Notes under the pieces: generated by a model
The model's input: the letters and a program-made list of their open reading frames with translations, nothing else
Databases searched by the model: none
What the model was told of the DNA's origin: nothing
DNA from: Sphingomonas sp. R-74633
GTDB taxonomy: Bacteria > Pseudomonadota > Alphaproteobacteria > Sphingomonadales > Sphingomonadaceae
NCBI RefSeq assembly: GCF_013416555.1
Contig: NZ_JACCFG010000006.1
Span: forward strand, 344,824 to 408,823
DNA length: 64,000 nt
Direction: 5' to 3'
Part shown: positions 8,385-16,623 of the stretch, in pieces
Layout of the letters: the number at the start of each line of letters is the position of its first letter
Position numbering within the stretch: the first letter of the stretch is position 1
Position numbers and translations under genes: made by a program

Positions 8385-9593
8385 TCATTTCGAAGCAGTG
8401 CCCTTCGCAGCCACCGCCTTGCACAGGCTGTCGGTGGCCAGCGCAACGCGCGATTCGGGCATGTCGCGGTTGGCGGGCGCGTTCTCCACGCCGCGCGTCT
8501 CGGTGTTGAAGGTGAGCAGGCTGCCCATATGCTGGTCGGGGCAGAGGCTCAGATAGGCGCGGAAGCCGTTCTGGTCGCCATTATGGCCGATGATCCGGAT
8601 GCCGTCGGTCTTGTCGAGGAAGAAGGACAGGCCGCTCCAGGTGGTCGCCGCCATCCGGCCCTGGGTGAAGTCCTCGCCTGCCGAGATTTGCGGCCGCCAC
8701 ATCTCCTCGAGCGAGGCGCGCTTGAGGACGAGGTCGTACTCGCCGCTGCGCTTCGGGTCACCGAGCAGGAAGGCGACGTACTTCGCCATGTCGGGCAGCG
8801 GCGCGTTGAGCCCGCCGTTCGAGACGGTCACCCCGGTATCGGCATCGAAGCGGGCGGGGAGGCGCTTGCCGTCCTGGATGTAATAGCTGTGGGCGCGGTG
8901 CGGCAGCAGATAGGGCGGCGTCCGGTCGAAATAGCTCGACGTCATGCCGAGCGGGCGCAGGATGTTCTTGTCGATATAGACTTCGAAATCCTCGCCCGAG
9001 AGCCGCTCGAGCACCTGGCCAAGATAGACGATGCCGGGGTTTGAGTAGCTGAACTTGCTGCCCGGTTTGAATTTCACCTCGGTATAGGGGATCATCGCCT
9101 TGAGCTGCTCCCAGCCCGGAGGCTCGAAGGGCTGCCACTCCTTGTCGCGCCACGGCCAGGTGCCGTTCCGGAAACCGGCACTGTGGCTCATCAGCTGGCG
9201 GATGGTGATCGTGCTCGGGTCGCCAAAGGGATCATGGACGCCGGCGAGCTCTGGCACGTAGCGGATGATCGGATCGTCGAGCTTGAGCAGCCCGCGGTCG
9301 CGCAGCTGCATAATCGCGATCCCGGTCATCGTCTTGGTGATCGACGCCCAGTGATAGATGGTCGCGGCGTCGACGGGCACATGCGCATCGGCATCCTGCT
9401 CGCCGATATGGTCGGCGACGACGGTGCGGCCGTCGCGGATCACATAGAAGCTGCTGCCGGCGATCCCGGCCTTGGCCACTTCGGCGCGGTGGAGCGCGCG
9501 GAAATCGGTGACTGCCTTGTCGAAGCCGCGGTCCTGCGCGGCGGCCGGGGTGGCGGCGAAGAGAAGGGCCGCTAAGGCGTGGCGGTAGAACAT
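8385..9593 (-). CDS. secreted serine hydrolase, class C beta-lactamase fold
   Basis: A 402-residue protein of the beta-lactamase / penicillin-binding-like hydrolase family, with a signal peptide at 1-20 (cut after AAAQ). The catalytic pattern is S84-I-T-K87 (SxxK), a Y-S-N triad in KFSYSNPG and a GHNGDQNG segment in place of the KTG box. Such proteins include esterases, D-aminopeptidases and transpeptidase-like enzymes, so antibiotic resistance should not be assumed. The start at 9593 (MFYRHALAALLF) fits the signal peptide; the longer frame upstream is spacer. The gene is bracketed by two inverted copies of one repeat. Confidence 0.88.
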   Translation of the reverse strand: MFYRHALAALLFAATPAAAQDRGFDKAVTDFRALHRAEVAKAGIAGSSFYVIRDGRTVVADHIGEQDADAHVPVDAATIYHWASITKTMTGIAIMQLRDRGLLKLDDPIIRYVPELAGVHDPFGDPSTITIRQLMSHSAGFRNGTWPWRDKEWQPFEPPGWEQLKAMIPYTEVKFKPGSKFSYSNPGIVYLGQVLERLSGEDFEVYIDKNILRPLGMTSSYFDRTPPYLLPHRAHSYYIQDGKRLPARFDADTGVTVSNGGLNAPLPDMAKYVAFLLGDPKRSGEYDLVLKRASLEEMWRPQISAGEDFTQGRMAATTWSGLSFFLDKTDGIRIIGHNGDQNGFRAYLSLCPDQHMGSLLTFNTETRGVENAPANRDMPESRVALATDSLCKAVAAKGTASK

Positions 9594-9701
9594 CGACAAA
9601 TCCCCGGCGCTGAATAGGCGGGGAGGGTGACCGGCTCCGCTGTCGCTGTCCATGGAATCAGGGGTTTGTCGGCGATAACCAGCGGCTATCGGCAGCACTC
9701 A

Positions 9702-9783
9702 GTTCCCCGGCGAAAGCCGGGGCCCAGGGTAACAGAGCGATCCGGCAGAGAAACACTGGGCCCCGGCTTTCGCCGGGGAACAG
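9702..9783. repeat. palindromic intergenic repeat, copy 2 (inverted to copy 1)
   Basis: The arms GTTCCCCGGCGAAAGCC and GGCTTTCGCCGGGGAAC flank a spacer that reads as the reverse complement of the spacer in copy 1. It lies between the end of dxs and the start of the serine hydrolase, both on the minus strand, where the hairpin could end the dxs transcript. Its type (dispersed REP-like or MITE-like element) is inferred from form alone. Confidence 0.85.
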
Positions 9784-9801
9784 TTAGCCGGGGAGCGCGG
9801 C

Positions 9802-11730
9802 TCAGGCTCGCGCGCCGCCGTCCGCCACATTGGCCTCGTTGTAGCGCAGCGCCTTGAGAACGGTGTCGACGACCGCGTTCGCGTCGAGCCCCGCCTGGGC
9901 ATATTGCAGCTCGGGCTTGTCCTGGTCCTGGAAGATGTCGGGCAGGCGCATTGTGCGCAGCTTGAGGCCCGCGTCGATCAGGCCCTGGTCGCTCGCCATG
10001 GTGAGCACATGCGCGCCGAGGCCGCCGACCGCGCCTTCCTCGATGGTCACCGCAACCTCATGGCTGGTGAGCAGGCGGCGGATCAGCTCCTCGTCGAGCG
10101 GCTTGGCGAAGCGGAGATCGGCGACGGTGGTCGAAAGCCCCTTGGCCTCGAGCGTCTCGGCGGCCTTGAGCGCCTCGCCCAGGCGGGTGCCGAGCGAGAG
10201 GATCGCCACGGTCTTGCCCTCGCGGACGATGCGGCCCTTGCCGATCTCGAGCCGCTGCGGAGCCGCGGGCAGCTCGACGCCGACGCCATTGCCGCGCGGA
10301 TAGCGCAGCGCGATCGGGCCGCTGTCGTGGAGCGCGGCGGTGTGGGTCATATGGACCAGCTCCGCCTCGTCGGCCGGCGCCATCACCACGAAATTGGGGA
10401 GCGTCGCCAGATAGGTGACGTCGAAGCTGCCGGCATGCGTCGCGCCATCGGCACCGACCAGCCCGGCGCGGTCGATCGCGAAGCGGACGGGCAGGTTCTG
10501 GATCGCCACGTCATGGACGACCTGGTCATAGGCGCGCTGCAGGAAGGTCGAGTAGATCGCGCAGAAGGGGCGCATGCCCTGCGCGGCGAGGCCGGCGGCG
10601 AAGGTCACCGCATGCTGCTCGGCGATGCCGACGTCGAAGGCGCGGTCGGGGAAGGCCTTGGCGAAACGGTCGACGCCGGTGCCCGAGGGCATGGCGGCGG
10701 TGATCGCGACGATCTTCTCGTCGCGCTTCGCTTCCTCGATCAGCGCGTCGCCGAAGACGTTCTGGTACTGGGGCGGCCCCGGGGGCGCCTTGGCCTGGGC
10801 GCCGGTGATCACGTCGAACTTCTGGACACCGTGATATTTGTCCGCCGCCGCCTCGGCCGGGGCATAGCCCTTGCCCTTCTTGGTGACGACATGGACGAGG
10901 ATCGGGCCTTCTTCGGCATCGCGGACATTCTCGAGCACCGGGATCAGATGCTCGAGGTTGTGGCCGTCGATCGGGCCGACATAATAGAAGCCCAGCTCCT
11001 CGAAGAGCGTGCCGCCGGTCACCATGCCGCGGGCGAACTCCTCGGTCTTGCCGGCCATCGAGGTGAGGCGGCGCGAGAGCTTGCGGGTGACGCGCTTGGC
11101 GAGGCTGCGCAGCCCCATATATTCGGATGAGGATACGACGCGCGCGAGATAGGCCGAGAGGCCGCCCACCGGCGGCGCGATCGACATGTCGTTGTCGTTG
11201 AGGATCACCACCAGGCGATTGCCGGCGGCCTCGGCATTGTTCATCGCCTCATAGGCCATGCCCGCGCTCATCGCGCCGTCGCCGATCACCGCAATGCCCT
11301 TGCCCGGCGTGCCGGCGAGCTTGTTGGCAATTGCGAAGCCCAAGGCCGCGCTGATCGAGGTCGAGGAGTGCGCCGCGCCGAACGGGTCGTACTCGCTCTC
11401 GCTGCGCTTGGTGAAGCCCGACAGACCGCCGCCCTGGCGCAGCGTGCGGATGCGGTCGCGGCGGCCGGTGAGGATCTTGTGCGGATAGCATTGGTGGCCG
11501 ACGTCCCAGATCAGGCGGTCGTCGGGGGTGTTGAAGACATAATGGATGGCGACGGTCAGCTCGACCACGCCGAGGCCGGAGCCGAGATGCCCGCCGGTGC
11601 TGCCCACCGCGGAGATCGTCTCGGCGCGCAGCTCATCGGCCAATTGGCGGAGCTGCTGCGGCTTCAGCTTGCGGAGGTCATCCGGGGTATCAACAGTGTC
11701 GAGCAACGGCGTGCTGGGAAGATCGGCCAT
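9802..11730 (-). CDS. dxs: 1-deoxy-D-xylulose-5-phosphate synthase
   Basis: The first enzyme of the MEP isoprenoid pathway: it joins pyruvate and glyceraldehyde 3-phosphate using thiamine diphosphate. The 642 residues are full family length. The N-terminal domain has GGHLGSGLGVVELTVAIHYVF and a cofactor-binding GDGAMSAGMAYEAMNN; a middle transketolase domain has AITAAMPSGTG and DVGIAEQHAVTFAAGLA, followed by the C-terminal domain. The ATG at 11730 (MADLPSTPLLDTV) fits the family. The next gene upstream, zur, is on the same strand 93 bases away. A palindromic repeat just after the stop may be the terminator. Confidence 0.97.
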   Translation of the reverse strand: MADLPSTPLLDTVDTPDDLRKLKPQQLRQLADELRAETISAVGSTGGHLGSGLGVVELTVAIHYVFNTPDDRLIWDVGHQCYPHKILTGRRDRIRTLRQGGGLSGFTKRSESEYDPFGAAHSSTSISAALGFAIANKLAGTPGKGIAVIGDGAMSAGMAYEAMNNAEAAGNRLVVILNDNDMSIAPPVGGLSAYLARVVSSSEYMGLRSLAKRVTRKLSRRLTSMAGKTEEFARGMVTGGTLFEELGFYYVGPIDGHNLEHLIPVLENVRDAEEGPILVHVVTKKGKGYAPAEAAADKYHGVQKFDVITGAQAKAPPGPPQYQNVFGDALIEEAKRDEKIVAITAAMPSGTGVDRFAKAFPDRAFDVGIAEQHAVTFAAGLAAQGMRPFCAIYSTFLQRAYDQVVHDVAIQNLPVRFAIDRAGLVGADGATHAGSFDVTYLATLPNFVVMAPADEAELVHMTHTAALHDSGPIALRYPRGNGVGVELPAAPQRLEIGKGRIVREGKTVAILSLGTRLGEALKAAETLEAKGLSTTVADLRFAKPLDEELIRRLLTSHEVAVTIEEGAVGGLGAHVLTMASDQGLIDAGLKLRTMRLPDIFQDQDKPELQYAQAGLDANAVVDTVLKALRYNEANVADGGARA

Positions 11731-11823
11731 CCGATACCCCTTACTCCCGCGATCCGGCGAAGTCGAACCTTGCGATCGTGGATTTTGCGTGCAGAGGAAA
11801 TGCAGAACGCGCCGTAGCGTCGA

Positions 11824-12282
11824 TCAGTCGCAATCCGCGCATTTGCCGCGCACTTCGATCACCGGGCGTTCGGGCGAGAAGCCCGCGCCCTTGGCGGCGG
11901 CGCGTACCGTCTTGGTGATCGAGTCGTCATCGATATGCGTGGTCTGGCCGCAGCTGTCGCACACCAGGAAGATGCAGTCGTGCAGGCAGTCCGGGTGGGT
12001 GTTCGCCATATAGGCGTTGGCGCTCTCCACCCGGCGCGCCAGGTTCGAGCCGACGAACAGGTCGAGGATACGGTAGACGCTGTTCGCCGCGACTCGGCGG
12101 CCCTCGGCCTTGGAGACCGCCTCGGCAATGTCATAGGCGGAGGCGGGCTTCTCGAACCCTGCCAGCGCCTCGAACACGCGCTCGCGCATCGCCGTCCACT
12201 GCTCGCCGGACTTCTCCAGCGTCGCCTGTGCGGCCTTGGTCAGGTCGTTCCCCTGGTGCTCGTGATGGTCGTGCGCGTGCAT
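11824..12282 (-). CDS. zur: Fur-family repressor, Zur-like
   Basis: A 152-residue zinc-type Fur-family regulator. It starts with a His-rich segment (MHAHDHHEHQ), then a winged helix (about 30-95), then the metal-binding dimer domain with HPDCLHDCIFLVCDSCG and a terminal CADC: two cysteine pairs that would hold the structural zinc. The missing long Fur-type His cluster and the tandem Cys pairs favour Zur over Fur. The start at 12282 was chosen at the first residue of the His-rich head; a longer in-frame start runs into the merC spacer. It follows merC by 37 bases and probably shares its transcript. Confidence 0.85.
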   Translation of the reverse strand: MHAHDHHEHQGNDLTKAAQATLEKSGEQWTAMRERVFEALAGFEKPASAYDIAEAVSKAEGRRVAANSVYRILDLFVGSNLARRVESANAYMANTHPDCLHDCIFLVCDSCGQTTHIDDDSITKTVRAAAKGAGFSPERPVIEVRGKCADCD

Positions 12283-12319
12283 GATGCTGATGTAGGCCCG
12301 AGGGGCCTGCGCGGCAAGT

Positions 12320-12706
12320 TCAGTAGGTCGCGCGACGGTTGAGATCGTGGCCGAGCGCAACCAGGCTCACGCCCACCAGCGTCCAGAAAATCTCGAAGTC
12401 GCCATGCGGCAGCGACAGCGCGCCGGCCATGATGCCGATCCCGAAGGCACCGACAACCGCGGGGGCCATATAGCCGTGCGACATCACCCCGCGGGTCAGC
12501 GCAAAGCCACCCATCAGGATCGCCAGGGTCAGGCCGACCTCGTGAATCGCGGGGTTGAGCAGCCCGCCGGCCGAGGAGATCACGGTGAGCAAAACGGTGG
12601 TGGTGATGCAGTGAACCAGACACAGGCCACTGATCCCCATCGCAATGCGATCGAGACGTGCATCGATACCGCCCCAGAATCGGGCTAGTGGAAGACTCAC
12701 CGGCAT
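12320..12706 (-). CDS. MerC-domain membrane protein
   Basis: A 128-residue inner-membrane protein with four predicted helices. The MerC hallmark C-x-x-x-C lies in the first helix (GLCLVHCITTTVLL, Cys28 and Cys32). MerC proteins of mercury operons carry Hg(II), but stand-alone MerC proteins beside Zur are common in sphingomonads and may deal with zinc or another soft metal; that is inference. No merA, merR or merP is nearby. A candidate operator lies about 30 bases upstream, and the gene leads a two-gene unit with zur. Confidence 0.85.
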   Translation of the reverse strand: MPVSLPLARFWGGIDARLDRIAMGISGLCLVHCITTTVLLTVISSAGGLLNPAIHEVGLTLAILMGGFALTRGVMSHGYMAPAVVGAFGIGIMAGALSLPHGDFEIFWTLVGVSLVALGHDLNRRATY

Positions 12707-12735
12707 GGGCAGCGATATAGGGCAGGCTGGTTAAA

Positions 12736-12751
12736 GATACAACATAACATC
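12736..12751. promoter_or_regulatory. possible Zur operator before merC-zur
   Basis: GATACAACATAACATC lies 30 bases upstream of merC in a run far more AT-rich than its surroundings. It resembles the ATAACAT half-site of alphaproteobacterial Zur boxes, but its dyad symmetry is poor: only the outer GAT/ATC match. The case is weak and rests mainly on position before zur's own operon. Confidence 0.35.
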
Positions 12752-12774
12752 GCGGCGATTTATCGCAGGTGCGA

Positions 12775-13755
12775 TCAGCCGAGCAGGCCGTGCCCTTTCG
12801 CCCAGCTCAGGAACAGCTCCGGCCAGAGATGCGCCGGCTTGCCCTTGGTGCGATCCCCCCAGCCAAAACCATGCCCGCCCTGTTCGAACAAATGCGTCTC
12901 GACCGGAATTTTGGCCGCCTTGAGCGCGGCGCGGAACGCCAGCGTGTTCTGGATCGGCACCGTGGTGTCGTCCTCGGCATGGCAGAGGAAGCAGGGTGGG
13001 GTCTGCGCGGTGACCTGGCGCTCCGGCGAATGCTCGACGGCCATCTCGGTGCTGGCGTCCTTGCCGATCAGCTGGTTGCGCGAGCCGATATGCGCGAAGG
13101 CCGGGTCCATCGAGACGACGGGATAAGTGGGCGCAGCGAGCATCGGGCGGGCATCGAGCGCATCGGCTTCGTCCACGCTTTCATAGACCTTGCGGCCGAA
13201 GCGGGTGGCGAGATCGGCGCACAAATGCCCGCCGGCGGAGAAGCCCATCGCGCCGACGCGGCTGGGATCGACCTTCCACTTGGGCGCCTGATGGCGGATC
13301 AGCCGCATCGCGCGCTGCGCGTCGGCGAGCGCGACGTTGCTCGGGTCCTTCCACGGGTCACCGGGCAGGCGGTAGAACAGCACGAAGGCAGTGATCCCGC
13401 GCGCGGCGAGCCAGGGGGCGAGCTCATAGCCCTCCTTATCGACCACCACCCGGGCATAGCCGCCGCCGGGCATGACGAGCATCGCCGCGCCATTGGGGTT
13501 CTTCGCGCGGAACACATCGAGCCGCGGCGTGCGGATATGATCCATTGCGCGGTCGGGGAATGTGGGATCGGGATTGCGGACCAGCACATGGCCCTGGAAG
13601 CCCTTGTCGAGCAGCCCGGGCGCGTCGCCGGGCCAGAGCGGGAAGCTCGCATCGGGTGCGGTTGGGCCGGCGAGCGGCGCGGCGGCAGCCCTGGCGGCGA
13701 GGGGGAGCAGCGGGCCGGTCAGGCCGGCGGCGGCGAGCAGGTCTCGGCGATCCAT
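12775..13755 (-). CDS. secreted alpha/beta hydrolase, acetylxylan-esterase-like
   Basis: A 326-residue serine esterase of the BD-FAE/xylan-esterase type. The N-terminus carries a twin-arginine-like signal (DRRDLLAAAG followed by a hydrophobic run, cut near 26). MPGGGY at 95-100 forms the oxyanion region; the nucleophile is Ser173 in GFSAGG; the acid is in HAEDDTTVP and the base His in EQGGHGFGW. These enzymes usually remove acetyl groups from plant polysaccharides. The substrate here is inference. The gene stands alone: 68 bases from the merC start and 178 bases from the next gene upstream. Confidence 0.88.
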   Translation of the reverse strand: MDRRDLLAAAGLTGPLLPLAARAAAAPLAGPTAPDASFPLWPGDAPGLLDKGFQGHVLVRNPDPTFPDRAMDHIRTPRLDVFRAKNPNGAAMLVMPGGGYARVVVDKEGYELAPWLAARGITAFVLFYRLPGDPWKDPSNVALADAQRAMRLIRHQAPKWKVDPSRVGAMGFSAGGHLCADLATRFGRKVYESVDEADALDARPMLAAPTYPVVSMDPAFAHIGSRNQLIGKDASTEMAVEHSPERQVTAQTPPCFLCHAEDDTTVPIQNTLAFRAALKAAKIPVETHLFEQGGHGFGWGDRTKGKPAHLWPELFLSWAKGHGLLG

Positions 13756-13820
13756 CGCGCGGGTCTAGCGTTGCCACACGACCGATGAAAGCTGGGATGA
13801 GGCGGGGAAAGGTGCGGGTA

Positions 13821-13854
13821 GGCCGGGTGACGCTCTAGGGGACGCCACCCGGCC
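13821..13854 (-). terminator. stem-loop after the RBBP9-type hydrolase gene
   Basis: GGCCGGGTG pairs with CACCCGGCC (9 bp) around a 16-base loop that can itself pair in part. On the minus strand it lies 80 bases past the stop of the gene that ends at 13934 and before the start of the next one. Only a short T run follows, so termination is plausible but not certain. Confidence 0.4.
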
Positions 13855-13933
13855 ACGCCCGCAAATCCAATGTAGGCGATTTGCGGGCGGTTACCAGTGC
13901 CGTGCGCCGGTTTGGGCGGGGCGCACGTCGAAA

Positions 13934-14611
13934 TCATGCATGCTGTCCGAGATAGTGGCTTTGCGCGGCGTCCGTAGCGTTAATCGCGAGGATCGAGCGG
14001 GCATCGGCGGCGGAACGGACGCGGCCGCTACGGTCCGATGCGGCGTCGAGCACCCGGTCGAGCAGCGCCTGGCCTTCGTGCCACCAGCCGATCCCGCTGG
14101 CGGCATTGAGATGCCCCTGCGGCCCGGCATCGACGAAGAAACTGCCCCAGCCCTTGGCAAGCTCGCGGGCGCGGTCGAAGCCGATCCAAGGATCGTCGCG
14201 GCTCGCCACCGTGATCGAGGGGAAGGGCAGCGGCTTGGACGGCACCGGCGCGAAGCCGGCCAGTTCGGGCTTGGCTTCGGCCCGGTCGACATCGGCGGGG
14301 GCGACGAGCAGTGCGCCTGCCACCGGCCAGCCGAAGGGCTGGGGCGACAGCTCGGCCCACCAGGCGACGGCCAGGCAGCCCAGGCTATGCGCGGCGAGCA
14401 CCACCGGCGCCTGCGCGCTGCGGATCGCCTGGTCGAGCCTGGTCACCCAGGCATTGCGGTGCGGGGTGTTCCACATGCCCAGCTCCACCCGGCTGGTATC
14501 GGGGCGGGACTGTTCCCACAAAGTCTGCCAGTGCGACGGGCCCGAGCCGCCAAGCCCGGGAACGGTGAGGACGAGCGGCGAATGGTCGTCTAGCGGGGAG
14601 AAGATACTCAT
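13934..14611 (-). CDS. RBBP9/YdeN family alpha/beta hydrolase
   Basis: A 225-residue cytoplasmic serine hydrolase of the RBBP9/YdeN family. VPGLGGSGPSHWQTLWE near the N-terminus is the family hallmark, the nucleophile is Ser76 in AHSLGCLA, SRDDPW gives the acid and GHLNAASG the base. The natural substrate of the family is largely unknown. The ATG at 14611 has GGAG nine bases upstream and is preferred to an in-frame TTG five codons earlier. An AT-rich near-palindrome lies in the spacer shared with the divergent tlyA. Confidence 0.87.
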   Translation of the reverse strand: MSIFSPLDDHSPLVLTVPGLGGSGPSHWQTLWEQSRPDTSRVELGMWNTPHRNAWVTRLDQAIRSAQAPVVLAAHSLGCLAVAWWAELSPQPFGWPVAGALLVAPADVDRAEAKPELAGFAPVPSKPLPFPSITVASRDDPWIGFDRARELAKGWGSFFVDAGPQGHLNAASGIGWWHEGQALLDRVLDAASDRSGRVRSAADARSILAINATDAAQSHYLGQHA

Positions 14612-14656
14612 CACTTTGCACTCCAAGGGAGGGCAGGCCGGAGCATCAGATTTATT

Positions 14657-14673
14657 CCTACTAATCTAATAGG
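14657..14673. promoter_or_regulatory. AT-rich near-palindrome between divergent genes
   Basis: CCTACTAATCTAATAGG is 12/17 self-complementary and sits in the 182-base spacer between the RBBP9-type hydrolase and tlyA, in an unusually AT-rich stretch. It could be an operator or part of a promoter; no regulator is adjacent. Confidence 0.25.
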
Positions 14674-14793
14674 CAATAGGCCTTGCGCCGGATCGAAGGC
14701 CGGCTGCGCCAGTCCGTTGGCTCAGACTTTCTCGTACAGCGCCTGCTCCGCCGCGCGGCTTTGCATCCGAAGCGGTTGGCCCTAGGGGGGGGC

Positions 14794-15564
14794 ATGCCCA
14801 AGCAACGTGCCGACCAGATGCTCGTGGACCGCGGCCTTGCCGAGAGCCGCACCCGCGCCCAGGCGCTGATCATGGCCGGGCTGGTCTTCGCCGGCGACCG
14901 CAAGATCGACAAGCCGGGCCAGCAGCTGCCGGAGGAAACCCCGATCGACGTGCGCGGGCGCGATCATCCCTGGGTGTCGCGCGGCGGGATCAAGCTCGCC
15001 CATGGGCTCGACCATTTCGGCTGGGACGTGACCGGTGCGGTGGCGATCGATGTCGGCTCCTCGACCGGCGGCTTCACCGACGTGCTGCTCACCCGCGGCG
15101 CATCGCGCGTCTATGCGGTGGACAGCGGCACCAACCAGCTCGCCTGGAAGCTGCGCCAGGACCCGCGCGTGATCGTCTATGAACAGACCAGCGCCCGCAC
15201 GCTCACCCCCGGGCATATCGCCGAGGCCGCGGACGTCATCGTCTGCGATGCCAGCTTCATCTCGCTCGCCAAGGTGCTCGAAGTGCCGTTCCGCTTCGCC
15301 CGGCCCGGCGCGCGGCTGGTGGCGCTGATCAAGCCGCAGTTCGAGGCGGGTCGCGAGGAAGTGGGCAAGGGCGGGGTGGTCCGCGATGCCGCAGTGCATG
15401 ATCGCGTGTGCCGCGAGGTGACCGAGTGGGTCGCCGCGCAGGGCTGGAACGTCGCCGGCATCACCACCAGCCCGATCACCGGCCCTGAGGGAAATGTCGA
15501 ATTCCTGATCGGCGCGACCAGAGCCGATAGCGCTACCGCAGATCAAGCTGTGGACACAGAATAG
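14794..15564 (+). CDS. tlyA: TlyA family rRNA (cytidine-2'-O)-methyltransferase
   Basis: A 256-residue protein. An S4 RNA-binding domain covers about residues 4-62 (RADQMLVDRGLAESRTRAQALI), followed by an FtsJ-type SAM methyltransferase domain with AIDVGSSTGGFTDVLLTRGA as the cofactor loop and later VCDASFISL and LIKPQFE. TlyA in mycobacteria methylates 16S and 23S rRNA at cytidine 2'-OH; related proteins are called hemolysin A, but true hemolysin activity is doubtful. The ATG at 14794 is set by the start of the S4 domain (MPKQRADQML); the frame extends upstream without homology. Confidence 0.92.
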   Translation: MPKQRADQMLVDRGLAESRTRAQALIMAGLVFAGDRKIDKPGQQLPEETPIDVRGRDHPWVSRGGIKLAHGLDHFGWDVTGAVAIDVGSSTGGFTDVLLTRGASRVYAVDSGTNQLAWKLRQDPRVIVYEQTSARTLTPGHIAEAADVIVCDASFISLAKVLEVPFRFARPGARLVALIKPQFEAGREEVGKGGVVRDAAVHDRVCREVTEWVAAQGWNVAGITTSPITGPEGNVEFLIGATRADSATADQAVDTE

Positions 15565-15628
15565 CAGCGCTTGCCTTTCGGCGCGCTGCAACATAGCCCT
15601 TGCGACCTGGGGACGATCGGAGGTCAAG

Positions 15629-16186
15629 TTGAGGGAAATCGCATCGAAGGGGCAGCTGAGGCTCGCCTATCTGCGATGGGCCGTGGTGACGGTTCCGTTT
15701 ATCCTGCTGCTCGGCTTCACGTCCGCGCGCCTGGCGCCGTCGGGCAACGCCAATCCCTGGTTCGCCCGGCTGGTGAAGCCCGCGATCATGCCCGAGGAAT
15801 GGGTGTTCCCCGCGGCCTGGACTGCACTCTACATCCTGATGGGCCTGGCGCTGGCGATGATCATCAATGCACGCGGATCGACGCTGCGCGGCCCCGCGCT
15901 CGTCGTCTTCGGGGTGCAGATGCTGGTCAACCTGGTCTGGTCGCCGGTATTCTTCGGCATGCACCAGGTGGTGCCGGCGCTGGCGATCCTTGGCGCGCTG
16001 TTCGTGCTGGCGCTGATCACTTTCATCCTGTTCGCGCGCATCCGCACCTTTGCGGCGGTGTTGCTGCTTCCGTATCTGGCCTGGATCGGCTTTGCCGGCT
16101 ATCTGCTTTACCAGATCCACCAGCTCAATCCGAACGCGGGAAGCCTTGTATCCGCGCGTCCGGCTGACGAAATACAGATCAAGTGA
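15629..16186 (+). CDS. tspO: TspO/MBR family tryptophan-rich sensory protein
   Basis: A five-helix membrane protein of 185 residues. WFARLVKPAIMPEEWVFPAAWTALY in the first half and NLVWSPVFFG in the middle are the TspO signature. Members bind porphyrins and, in Rhodobacter, modulate photosynthesis gene expression. The start is TTG at 15629, with GGAGG upstream at good spacing; no ATG fits. The N-terminus is about 15 residues longer than in typical TspO, and the tail after the fifth helix is polar. It opens a same-strand run with ubiK, ybjN and proC. Confidence 0.87.
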   Translation: MREIASKGQLRLAYLRWAVVTVPFILLLGFTSARLAPSGNANPWFARLVKPAIMPEEWVFPAAWTALYILMGLALAMIINARGSTLRGPALVVFGVQMLVNLVWSPVFFGMHQVVPALAILGALFVLALITFILFARIRTFAAVLLLPYLAWIGFAGYLLYQIHQLNPNAGSLVSARPADEIQIK

Positions 16187-16205
16187 TCGCGTAAGGAAAC
16201 TCGAG

Positions 16206-16517
16206 ATGCAGACCGACAACCGCCTGTTCGACGATTTCGTGAAGTTCGTGAACGGCGCGGCTGGCACGCTGGCCGGCGTCGCACGTGAGACCGAGGGTGC
16301 CGCTCGTGAGCGCGCCCGCGAGTGGATCGGCGGCATGGATTTCGTGAGCCGCGAGGAATTCGAGGCAGTGAAGGCGATGGCCGTGGCCGCGCGCGACGAG
16401 AATGACGCGCTCAAGACGCGCCTCGCCGCGCTCGAGGCACAGCTCGGCGGGACTGCCCGGCCGGCAGCCGCGCCCAAGGCGCCGAAATCGCCTAAAAAGC
16501 CGGCAGGACAAGCATAA
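16206..16517 (+). CDS. ubiK: UbiK accessory factor (BMFP domain)
   Basis: A 103-residue protein of the YqiC/UbiK family, which helps the ubiquinone biosynthesis complex under aerobic conditions and forms coiled-coil oligomers that bind lipids. The first half is amphipathic (NRLFDDFVKFVNGAAG); the second has the family FVSREEFEAVKAMAVAARDEN and a coiled coil (LKTRLAALEAQL), ending in an Ala/Pro/Lys-rich tail. The ATG at 16206 follows tspO by 19 bases. The assignment is good although no other ubi gene lies here. Confidence 0.85.
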   Translation: MQTDNRLFDDFVKFVNGAAGTLAGVARETEGAARERAREWIGGMDFVSREEFEAVKAMAVAARDENDALKTRLAALEAQLGGTARPAAAPKAPKSPKKPAGQA

Positions 16518-16623
16518 ACACCTTGTCCACAGCTTTTGCGCAGGGTTGTGAACCCCGCGCTTGTGCGGGCCCGATGCGGTTGGCAGATTCTGGCCAAGCA
16601 ATCCGGCCCCAGTGGAGAAACTG

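Noticed and set aside
8385..9593. Beta-lactamase antibiotic resistance gene
   Set aside because: The protein has SxxK and YSN but a changed third motif, and belongs to a broad hydrolase family; no evidence of resistance and no mobile resistance context.
9904..11130. Plus-strand frame of about 400 codons opposite dxs
   Set aside because: Antisense shadow of dxs; composition (long Gly/Arg/Asp/Leu strings) is not that of a folded protein.
12320..12706. Mercury resistance operon
   Set aside because: Only a MerC-domain protein is present; no merA, merR, merT or merP in the window.
14683..14793. An N-terminal extension of tlyA
   Set aside because: The in-frame sequence upstream of 14794 does not match the S4 domain and lacks a ribosome-binding site.
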